This document shows, piece by piece, positions 1 through 4,704 of a stretch of 6,804 nt of DNA. Both the position numbers and the translations under genes were made by a program. This stretch comes from UBA8522 sp049287565 (lineage in GTDB: Bacteria; Acidobacteriota; Aminicenantia; Aminicenantales; UBA8522): contig JBAQGA010000276.1 of the NCBI GenBank assembly GCA_049287565.1, positions 1-6,804 on the forward strand, read 5' to 3'. The notes beneath the pieces are model-generated. The model worked only from the letters and a program-made list of their open reading frames with translations, did not search any database and was not told the origin of the DNA. Within the stretch, counting starts at the first letter, position 1; the number at the start of each line of letters is the position of its first letter.

Positions 1-452
1 CTCCTCATTTCTTTGATTAACTCCCTTTTCAACTCATCCTCATAGAGATGAATGAATCGAGTGCTCAAGACAACATCCAGACAATTGTCTTTTAAAGGCA
101 ATTCGAAAGCACTCGCCCGACAAAAAAATTTCTTTGTGTCCCCTGGCCCATTTTTTCCCATCTTTGATAACGACAGCATGCTTTCAGAGAAGTCGAGCCC
201 AATTATCAACCGGCAATTTTCCGATCGGCTTAGGTAATCCACTAAGACTCCACTGCCGCAGGCAATATCTACAAGCAGAAGGCGATTTTTAGAATAATGT
301 GAGCTCAGAAGGCGTTGAATCATCCCCCCTCTAACTTGCGCGTAATACCGCATTGAAGACAAGCGATATCTCGAGCGGCTCCATTCAAGACTTCCCTTTT
401 CCCAATCTCGAAGTAATTCCGCTTGTCTTTTCTTATTTAAGCCAGAAGTCAC
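1..452 (-). CDS. SAM-dependent class I methyltransferase, C-terminus outside window
   Basis: Translating the minus strand from a GTG at 452 gives 150 open codons to the window edge. The fold is that of a class I (Rossmann) SAM-dependent methyltransferase, Methyltransf_11/25 type. Motif I is VDIACGSG at about residues 61-68 (SAM glycine loop). Motif II is the acidic end of strand 2 in IIGLDFSESML (D87), which should bind the ribose. The SAFELPLKDNCLDVVLS stretch at about 114-130 matches the post-II/motif IV region. The start is GTG because the codon just before it (453-455) is TAA and an AGAGGA ribosome-binding site precedes it. The substrate is unknown. Its place beside a glycosyltransferase and a kinase-like gene suggests methylation of a sugar or polysaccharide precursor, which is inference. 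Before the insertions it probably followed the kinase gene by 21 nt in one operon. The C-terminal half lies outside the window. Confidence 0.88.
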   Translation of the reverse strand, partial: MTSGLNKKRQAELLRDWEKGSLEWSRSRYRLSSMRYYAQVRGGMIQRLLSSHYSKNRLLLVDIACGSGVLVDYLSRSENCRLIIGLDFSESMLSLSKMGKNGPGDTKKFFCRASAFELPLKDNCLDVVLSTRFIHLYEDELKRELIKEMR

Positions 453-456
453 TTAT

Positions 457-463
457 TCCTCTC
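457..463 (-). promoter_or_regulatory. Ribosome-binding site of the methyltransferase gene
   Basis: The minus strand reads GAGAGGAATAA then GTG. The AGAGGA core resembles the Shine-Dalgarno sequence and is correctly spaced from the GTG at 452. It fixes the non-ATG start, and an in-frame TAA directly upstream allows no longer form. Confidence 0.75.
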
Positions 464-473
464 AAGATAGACA

Positions 474-514
474 TCACGATTTCACGATAACACTTCCAGA
501 TCTAGGACAGGTCA
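474..514 (-). pseudogene. Displaced 3' end of the kinase-like gene
   Basis: This is the short host sequence left on the far side of the mobile block. Joining host sequence up to TTTTTAA (minus strand, ending at 4745) to GC (4200-4199) and then to 514 keeps the kinase frame open: DIFK is followed by about 13 more codons to a TGA at 474-476. If the intron's last base is 514 instead of 515, the other frame gives about 10 codons and also ends in TGA before the methyltransferase. Either way the native C-terminus would be roughly as long as the replaced tail. This reconstruction depends on the inferred element boundaries. Confidence 0.5.
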
Positions 515-515
515 A
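487..515 (-). promoter_or_regulatory. Candidate promoter spanning the intron 3' junction
   Basis: On the minus strand TTGACC (515-510) lies exactly 17 nt from TGTTAT (492-487). These match the sigma70 -35 box at five of six positions and the -10 box at four of six. The first T of the -35 box is the last base of the intron; the rest is host sequence. Transcription would begin near 480, giving a leader of about 28 nt that carries the methyltransferase ribosome-binding site. It is a sequence match only. Confidence 0.35.
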
Positions 516-517
516 TC

Positions 518-552
518 GGGATAGGGGGCGGCCTCACGGCCGCCGCCCTCCC
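518..552 (-). ncRNA. Group II intron domain VI
   Basis: The minus strand forms a hairpin: GGGAGGGCGGCGGCC, a GTGA loop, then GGCCGCCCCC and ATCCC. On the 3' side the A at position 522 is left unpaired within CCTATCCC. It lies 8 nt from the intron end at 515, as expected for the branch-point adenosine. Confidence 0.8.
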
Positions 553-588
553 ACACCACCGGACATACGGGTCCGTATCCGGCGGTTC
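553..588 (-). ncRNA. Group II intron domain V
   Basis: The minus strand begins GAACCGCCGGA and closes with TCCGGTGGT, a 9-bp lower stem with one G-T wobble. An upper TACG/CGTA stem caps it, and a two-base TG bulge sits on the 3' side between the two helices. This is the domain V layout. The following GTGGGAGGG is typical of the joint into domain VI in bacterial introns. CGC in the 5' strand could be the catalytic triad. Confidence 0.85.
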
Positions 589-604
589 GAATCGACTTGA
601 CCAT

Positions 605-1900
605 TCAACTTCCGTATCCGGAGAGGGCGAGAAGCCCTCGATCAGCAAAGAGCTTGTTCGGCATCGCCAGCTTAAAGGCTTTCATGTTAGACATAGCCCA
701 AGGTCCCCTTCGCGAGACCGCGGTAATGGCGGCCTGTTTGGGATCGACCCCAAGCCCGTTCAAGCCCCGGAATCGAGCCTTACAGCTTTGGAACCACTGC
801 TTGGCGACGGCGGACCGCAATCGCCTTCGGATCCAGCAATCCAGGTCCGATAACACCGTCGGCGTTTCCGCGATTCTGAAGTAACCCATCCAACCCCTCG
901 TGTACCCGTTCAGCTCCTGAATCATACACTCCAGGGTAATCCCTCGCGAGCGACCCGTGATTTGCTTAACCTTCCGCTTAAAGTTCTTGACGGATTTGGG
1001 GGAGAACCGGATTTTCCGGAACTCCCCTCTCGTAAAACTAAAGCCCAGGAAGGATCGCTTCGGAGGTTCGGAAACAGCGCTCTTCTCCCGATTGATCTTG
1101 AGTTTCAGGCGTTCGGCCAGGAACCGCTCCACCGAGTCCATCACTCTCCGGCCCGCCCGTTCCGATTTTACGTAGATGTTCGCATCGTCGGCGTAGCGGC
1201 AGAACTTGTGGCCTCGGCGTTCCAGTTCCTTGTCCAGCTCGTCCAGGAGGATGTTGCTGAACAAGGGCGATAACGGGCCGCCTTGGGGCGTCCCCTCGTA
1301 TCGCTCCTGAACCGCTCCATTCAGCATGCCTCCTGCCTGCAGGTAGAGCCGGATCAGGCGCAGGAGGCGCTTGTCCATGACCCGGCGGGCGATTCGTCCC
1401 ATGAGGATGTCATGGTTGACTCGGTCAAAGAACTTCTCCAAATCGATGTCCACGACCCAGTTATAGCCCTCTTGGATGTAGGCTTGGGCCTGCCGGATGG
1501 CCTGATGGGCGTTCCGACCGGGCCGGAAACCGTAACTATGAGGGGAGAACGTCGGATCATAGATGGGGACCATTACTTGCAAAATCGCCTGTTGGATGAA
1601 CCGATCTAAAACGGTCGGGATTCCAAGTCGCCGCGTTCCTCCCCCGGGTTTGGGGATATCCACGGCCTTGATCGGTTGGGGCTTGTACCGGCCATCAAGG
1701 AGTTGAGCCTTGAGGTCCCGCCAGTGGGCTTTCAAGTATCGCTTGAGTTCGTCGACGGTCATTCCGTCGACTCCGGGTCCGCCCTTGTTGGCGGCGACTT
1801 GCTTCAATGCCTGTTCGAGGTTTTCTTTCCGGACCACCTCCTCCATCACGATCGTTGCGGCGGGGTCGGGTTCCGTCTCTGCCGCCGTCGTTTGCCGCAC
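605..1900 (-). CDS. ltrA: Group II intron reverse transcriptase/maturase
   Basis: A 431-residue intron-encoded protein that helps the intron RNA splice and copies it into DNA at a new site. In order: an N-terminal RT-0/1 region (NKGGPGVDGMTVDEL, about 38-52); IPKPGGGTRRLGIPTVLDRFIQQAI (about 82-106); SYGFRPGRNAHQAI; the first catalytic Asp region VVDIDLEKFFDRVNHD (149-164); GTPQGGPLSPLFSNILLDELD (203-223); the active-site RYADD (235-239); and LKINREKS with FLGFSF. The X/maturase domain includes LNGYTRGWMGYFR (330-342). No HNH endonuclease domain follows, so the length is normal for an endonuclease-lacking RT. The start is GTG, with GGGGG a few bases upstream; an ATG at residue 19 is an alternative. 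The frame is intact, although the intron's 5' RNA is interrupted. It is divergent from the IS transposase. Confidence 0.93.
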   Translation of the reverse strand: MRQTTAAETEPDPAATIVMEEVVRKENLEQALKQVAANKGGPGVDGMTVDELKRYLKAHWRDLKAQLLDGRYKPQPIKAVDIPKPGGGTRRLGIPTVLDRFIQQAILQVMVPIYDPTFSPHSYGFRPGRNAHQAIRQAQAYIQEGYNWVVDIDLEKFFDRVNHDILMGRIARRVMDKRLLRLIRLYLQAGGMLNGAVQERYEGTPQGGPLSPLFSNILLDELDKELERRGHKFCRYADDANIYVKSERAGRRVMDSVERFLAERLKLKINREKSAVSEPPKRSFLGFSFTRGEFRKIRFSPKSVKNFKRKVKQITGRSRGITLECMIQELNGYTRGWMGYFRIAETPTVLSDLDCWIRRRLRSAVAKQWFQSCKARFRGLNGLGVDPKQAAITAVSRRGPWAMSNMKAFKLAMPNKLFADRGLLALSGYGS

Positions 1901-2270
1901 CGTAGCCCCCGGACTCTCTGAGCCGGGAAGTCGGCCCCACAGGGAAAGTTACTGCGTCTCCACGACGGCGAAGCCGGCGGGCCGGCCCCTTCTCGATTCG
2001 TTCGGCCCTTCAGACCGGTCCGCGGTCCTACTATGGCCTCGGCTGACTTCTGCCGCCCCTTCCGGCTTCCTTCCGGAAGCCGTAGTCCCATTCGGACAGG
2101 ACGGCAGATCTCCCCGGGTAAGAGCATCGACCTTCGCCCCGCATCCGCCGCATTTACCGAAAAGCGTCATCATGGCTACCGATTTCGTCCAGTCACGCGA
2201 ACTCATCGTCGCTTCTCGGCCTCTCTTGCGGTTCGTGTTCCTCGGATCGTGGCTTTGCCTGCGGCTTCCT
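1901..2270 (-). ncRNA. Group II intron 5' RNA, downstream piece
   Basis: No gene is called here. The minus strand continues intron text from AGGAAGCCGCAGGCAAAGCC next to the target duplication, through GGGGCGGCAGAAGTCAGCCG and GGCCATAGTA, to the RT start. This covers the rest of domain I, domains II and III, and the start of domain IV. Open frames on both strands are by-products of high GC. I did not fold the region or assign EBS1/EBS3. A GCTT on the minus strand (2165-2162) could pair with AAGC at the end of the 5' exon, a weak EBS1 candidate. Confidence 0.7.
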
Positions 2271-2275
2271 TTAGA
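2271..2275. repeat. Target-site duplication TTAGA, left copy
   Basis: TTAGA directly abuts the left tip of the IS1634-type element and is repeated exactly at 4094-4098. Both copies lie in intron sequence. Because the next base is C on both sides, a 6-bp TTAGAC reading is possible; the 5-bp version leaves both IS tips starting with CT. Confidence 0.8.
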
Positions 2276-2292
2276 CTCATTTTCGACAGTTG
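2276..2292 (+). repeat. Left terminal inverted repeat of the IS1634-type element
   Basis: CTCATTTTCGACAGTTG is the inverse of the sequence at 4077-4093, with 16 of 17 positions matching. It is the probable transposase recognition site. Confidence 0.85.
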
Positions 2293-2365
2293 CGGATAGT
2301 CTTGAAAAGTCCGATCTCATAGAATCAACAACTTACGCTCCAAAAATGTCATTTGGGCCAGAAAA

Positions 2366-2377
2366 GTAGTGCCTAAA
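2366..2377 (+). repeat. Internal direct repeat near left IS end
   Basis: GTAGTGCCTAAA, preceded by AGAAAA, lies between the left terminal repeat and the transposase promoter. A near-identical GTAGTGCCAAA, preceded by AGAAACT, occurs at 4017-4027. The copies are in direct orientation, so they are not part of the inverted ends. Role unknown. Confidence 0.55.
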
Positions 2378-2392
2378 TAGGAAAATAATAGC

Positions 2393-2421
2393 TTGACAAT
2401 TGCCCTAATCCAAAATATGAT
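2393..2421 (+). promoter_or_regulatory. Sigma70-type promoter of the IS transposase
   Basis: A perfect -35 box TTGACA (2393-2398) is followed after exactly 17 nt by TATGAT (2416-2421), five of six for the -10 box. The transposase ATG at 2428 begins 7 nt after the -10 box, where transcription should start, and no Shine-Dalgarno sequence precedes it. The message would be leaderless or nearly so. Confidence 0.75.
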
Positions 2422-2427
2422 ATCAGT

Positions 2428-4005
2428 ATGTTCTTCCGCTTCAAGCGTAGCATCCAGAACGGCGTCACCTATGAGTACCTCCAGATCGCCCAATCCTACC
2501 GCAAAGAGGGGAAACCGCGCCAGCGCGTCCTGGCCACGCTCGGGCGCAGAGACCGGCTCGAGGCCGACGGCACGATCGACTCTCTGGTCGAAAGCCTGGC
2601 CAAGTTCAGCCAAAAATACCGGGTTCTTAAGGATCGTTCCCTGGCGGCACGGTCCTCTAAGCTCTGGGGCCCGACCTTGATTTTCGGACGGCTGTGGGAA
2701 GAACAGGGGTTGCCGGAGATCCTGCGGCGTCTCGCCGCAGGCCGCAAGTTCGGCTTCGATGTTGAGCGCGTCGCCTTCGCCATGACCCTGCAGCGGTTGT
2801 GCGCTCCCGGCTCCGATCTTCAAGGCTCCGGATGGCTGGAGACGATCGAAGGCCTGCCGGAGATCGCCTTGCAGCATCTCTACTGGGCCAACGGTTTTCT
2901 GGCCGAGGCCCGGGAGGATCTGGAAAAGGAGCTGTTCGCCCGGGACCGGGATCTTTTTTCCCAGGAACTGGACCTGGTCTTTATGGATACGACCAGCGTC
3001 TATGTCTATCGGGACACCGAGACGGAATGGCGCAAGCGCGGCTACTCGCGAGACCGTCGGCCGGATCTTCCTCAGCTGGTCTTGGGCGCGGCCGTGGACC
3101 GCGAGGGTCGGCCGGTGTCGTGGGAGGTTTTTGCGGGGAACACGGCCGACCCGGAGGCGTTCGAGGCGATGATCACGAAGATGCGGCGGCGGTTTCGGAT
3201 CGGCCGGGTGGTCGTGGTGGCGGATCGGGGGATGATGGGGAAAAAGAGTCTGGAGCTTCTGACCACGGGAAAAGCTCCCTATGACTACATCCTGGGCTGC
3301 CGGATGAGGAAACAGAAGGAGATCGGCGGGGCGGTATTGGCCCGGGCCGGTCGTTTCCACGAGGTCGGAGAGAACCTGAAGATCAAAGAAGTCCTCGTCG
3401 GGGATCGCCGCCATATCATCTGTCTGAATGAAGAGGAAGAGCGGAAAGATGAAGCGGCGCGCGAGGCGATCCTGGCCCATCTTCGGGAGAAGCTCTCGGG
3501 CGGGGCCAAGAGCTTGGTCGCCAACAAAGGCTATGCCCGGTATCTCCGGGTGACGAAAGGCGCGATGCGGATCGATGAAGACAAGGTGGCCGCCGAGGCC
3601 CGCTACGACGGGAAGTATGTCTTGCGAACCAATACCGAGCTCCCCGCTGCGGAAGTCGCCCGGACCTATAAAAGCCTGTGGCGGGTGGAACGGGCGTTTC
3701 GGGAGACGAAAAGCACGTTGAACGTCCGGCCGATCTTCCATCACCGCGACGACACGTCGATCGGGCACATCGTGGCCGGCTTCCTGGCCCTGCGCCTGGA
3801 GGTGGACCTGCAAAGAAGACTCGAGGAGCGCGGCCTCGAGGTGTCCTGGCCGACGTTGATGAGAGATCTGGGCCGGGTTCAAGCGGTTCGACTGGAAGCG
3901 TCCGGGCAGTCCTATGTTTTGCGGACGGATCTTCAGGGTACGGCCCATCAGGCTTTCCTGGCCGCCGGCGTTCGGCCTCCCTCCCCGGTGACGATGACAG
4001 ACTGA
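2428..4005 (+). CDS. IS1634-family DDE transposase
   Basis: A 525-residue transposase that cuts the element's ends and joins them to new DNA. The start MFFRFKRSIQNGVTYEYLQIAQSYR and the following RQRVLATLGRRD are typical of IS1634-family proteins. The RNase H-like core shows the three acidic residues: D187 in VFMDTTSVYVY, D266 in VVVVADRGMM, and E421 in LWRVERAFRETK, where E421-x6-K428 matches the IS4-type YREK block (Y414 is present; the R position appears to be L417). The long insertion between the second Asp and the Glu, containing LRVTKGAMRIDEDK, is usual for IS4-superfamily members. Length is normal and no frameshift is seen. The ATG follows a strong promoter without a ribosome-binding site. 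Its high GC matches the intron and differs from the host genes. Confidence 0.95.
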   Translation: MFFRFKRSIQNGVTYEYLQIAQSYRKEGKPRQRVLATLGRRDRLEADGTIDSLVESLAKFSQKYRVLKDRSLAARSSKLWGPTLIFGRLWEEQGLPEILRRLAAGRKFGFDVERVAFAMTLQRLCAPGSDLQGSGWLETIEGLPEIALQHLYWANGFLAEAREDLEKELFARDRDLFSQELDLVFMDTTSVYVYRDTETEWRKRGYSRDRRPDLPQLVLGAAVDREGRPVSWEVFAGNTADPEAFEAMITKMRRRFRIGRVVVVADRGMMGKKSLELLTTGKAPYDYILGCRMRKQKEIGGAVLARAGRFHEVGENLKIKEVLVGDRRHIICLNEEEERKDEAAREAILAHLREKLSGGAKSLVANKGYARYLRVTKGAMRIDEDKVAAEARYDGKYVLRTNTELPAAEVARTYKSLWRVERAFRETKSTLNVRPIFHHRDDTSIGHIVAGFLALRLEVDLQRRLEERGLEVSWPTLMRDLGRVQAVRLEASGQSYVLRTDLQGTAHQAFLAAGVRPPSPVTMTD

Positions 4006-4016
4006 GATGAGAAACT

Positions 4017-4027
4017 GTAGTGCCAAA
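4017..4027 (+). repeat. Internal direct repeat near right IS end
   Basis: GTAGTGCCAAA begins 12 nt after the transposase stop codon and pairs with GTAGTGCCTAAA at 2366-2377 in the same orientation. Ten of the first eleven bases agree. Role unknown. Confidence 0.55.
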
Positions 4028-4076
4028 GTCTTTTTGCGCGCCCGTATTTTGTTCATTTACAGGAAGTTCGAAAAAT

Positions 4077-4093
4077 CAACTGTCGAAAATCAG
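4077..4093 (-). repeat. Right terminal inverted repeat of the IS1634-type element
   Basis: CAACTGTCGAAAATCAG on the plus strand is the inverse of the left tip at 2276-2292 except for one base. It is followed directly by the TTAGA duplication. Confidence 0.85.
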
Positions 4094-4098
4094 TTAGA
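4094..4098. repeat. Target-site duplication TTAGA, right copy
   Basis: An exact copy of the TTAGA at 2271-2275, directly after the right terminal repeat. Together they mark the insertion point in the intron. Confidence 0.8.
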
Positions 4099-4198
4099 CC
4101 TCACCTCGCGATGGACGCGCTTGCCGTTCGGCTAGCAGTTTCCGCCATTTGGACCTGCAGGGAACTCTCACCCCTAAGTCGATGCCCATGCCGGGCAC
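4099..4198 (-). ncRNA. Group II intron 5' end, upstream piece of domain I
   Basis: The first 100 nt of the intron, starting GTGCCCGGCATGGGC at 4198. It contains GACTTAGGGGTGAGAGTTCC, GGTCCAAATGGCGGAAAC, TGCTAGCCGAACGGCAAG and CGTCCATCGCGAGGTGAGG, all close to conserved text I recognise from 5' ends of bacterial group II introns. The IS now separates it from the rest of domain I by 1.8 kb. The tnpA frame from the left runs into it and stops at 4174-4176. Confidence 0.85.
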
Positions 4199-4623
4199 GC
4201 TTGAACCATCCCCAGACTTGCGTCCGGGGATTCCTCGAAGGCAAGCTTCGCTTGTCCCAAGTCTTCTCGTTCCTGATAGTTGACATGCTCGAGGATTGTC
4301 TTTTCGTCCAACCCCAGTGTGCTCACGAAATAGCCAACCGACCTTATCCCCCCTCGGCCCCAGTACCGCTTCCTGATGAATTCGAACTTCTCGTACAGAG
4401 CCCTCCCCGTGTTCTGTTTGATGATCTGGACCAACTTCGCAATACTGTACTTTGGTGGAAAGTTGATCACGATATGAACGTGGTCGGATTGGATATTTCG
4501 TTCCAGACACTCGACTTCCGCGTACGTTTTTCGAACTTCGTCCATCTTGATCTTCAGGTACTCGTCGACACCGTCCACCAGAATTTTGTATCGATATCTA
4601 GGGATTAAGACGATGTGATACAT
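4174..4623 (-). CDS. tnpA: IS200/IS605-type TnpA (Y1 transposase), probably inactive
   Basis: A single-strand transposase of the HUH/Y1 family: YHIVLIPRYRYKIL near the N-terminus, the HUH metal site H48-V-H50 in QSDHVHIVINFPPKYS, and the conserved VGYFVSTLGLDEKTI block (96-110). Two defects are visible. First, homologues as I know them start earlier, and here GTG GAT ATC is followed by TGA (4651-4653) and then an open KQAHRAFRC leading into the MYHIV segment. A start at the ATG (4623) omits that N-terminus. Second, in ILEHVNYQERED the residue four before Gln is His113 (CAT), where family members usually carry the catalytic Tyr (TAT). Y116 cannot be excluded as a substitute. The last eight residues (ACPAWAST) come partly from the intron; the native end is uncertain. 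No tnpB is present. Confidence 0.85.
   Translation of the reverse strand: MYHIVLIPRYRYKILVDGVDEYLKIKMDEVRKTYAEVECLERNIQSDHVHIVINFPPKYSIAKLVQIIKQNTGRALYEKFEFIRKRYWGRGGIRSVGYFVSTLGLDEKTILEHVNYQEREDLGQAKLAFEESPDASLGMVQACPAWAST
4208..4231 (-). repeat. Right-end hairpin of the IS200-like element
   Basis: On the minus strand ATCCCCGGAC pairs with GTCTGGGGAT (one G-T wobble) around a GCAA loop. It is followed by GG and the terminal TTCAA. The same sequence is nearly repeated at the left end (4707-4732). It lies 9 nt before the group II intron and may have served as that intron's stem-loop target. Confidence 0.75.
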
Positions 4624-4704
4624 GCATCTGAATGCACGGTGGGCTTGTTTTCAGATATCCACGTTCTGATTCTATCATATCTGTACGAAGACTTAGGAAC
4701 TTAC

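Larger units (their letters stand above)
2276..4093 (+). mobile_element. Complete IS1634-type insertion sequence (IS4 superfamily)
   Basis: A 1818-bp element with 17-bp terminal inverted repeats (one mismatch), a 5-bp target duplication and one intact transposase gene filling most of its length. Length, end structure, duplication size and transposase all fit the IS1634 family. It sits in the 5' RNA region of the group II intron, with its transposase on the opposite strand. Removing it joins GCGAGGTGAGG to TCTAAAGGAAGCCGCAGG on the minus strand, which reads as continuous group II intron sequence. This confirms the boundaries independently. With matched ends, a direct duplication and an open frame, the element looks recent and possibly active. 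Confidence 0.92.
515..4198 (-). mobile_element. Group II intron with RT/maturase ORF, split by an IS
   Basis: The intron runs on the minus strand from GTGCCCGGCATGGGC at 4198 to CCCGAT at 515. Support: a 5' GTG start; a 5' RNA region with recognisable group II text (GGTCCAAATGGCGGAAAC and AACGGCAAGCGCGTCCATCG); a reverse transcriptase ORF in the domain IV position; a domain V hairpin; and a domain VI hairpin with a bulged A 8 nt from the 3' end, ending in the typical AT. The 2276-4093 IS interrupts it. Taking out the IS and one TTAGA leaves about 1861 nt. The encoded RT has no endonuclease domain and the insertion point lies just past a hairpin, which fits bacterial class C introns that target stem-loops; the class is inferred. 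The 3' boundary could be 514 rather than 515. Confidence 0.9.

Noticed and set aside
52..237. Plus-strand 61-codon frame
   Set aside because: Antisense to the methyltransferase, whose SAM-binding motifs are clear.
1949..2320. Minus-strand frame of 123 codons with a CGGCG motif resembling a zinc-binding pair
   Set aside because: It starts in the IS left end and runs into the intron's structured RNA, so it exists only because of the insertion. Only one cysteine pair is present.
1710..2369. Plus-strand frame of 219 codons
   Set aside because: It crosses the RT start, intron RNA and the IS left end; composition is low-complexity and no domain is visible.
2317..4056. Long minus-strand open frame of 579 codons
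   Set aside because: It lies antisense to the clear IS1634-family transposase, is rich in Arg, Pro and His as expected for a GC-rich shadow frame, and shows no family motif.
4208..4231. Rho-independent terminator after tnpA
   Set aside because: The hairpin is strong but is followed by GGTTCAAGC rather than a T run, and a near copy in the same orientation at 4707-4732 identifies it as a transposon end hairpin.
4111..4608. Plus-strand frame of 165 codons
   Set aside because: Antisense to tnpA and the intron 5' end; the tnpA frame has the HUH motif and family text, this one has none.
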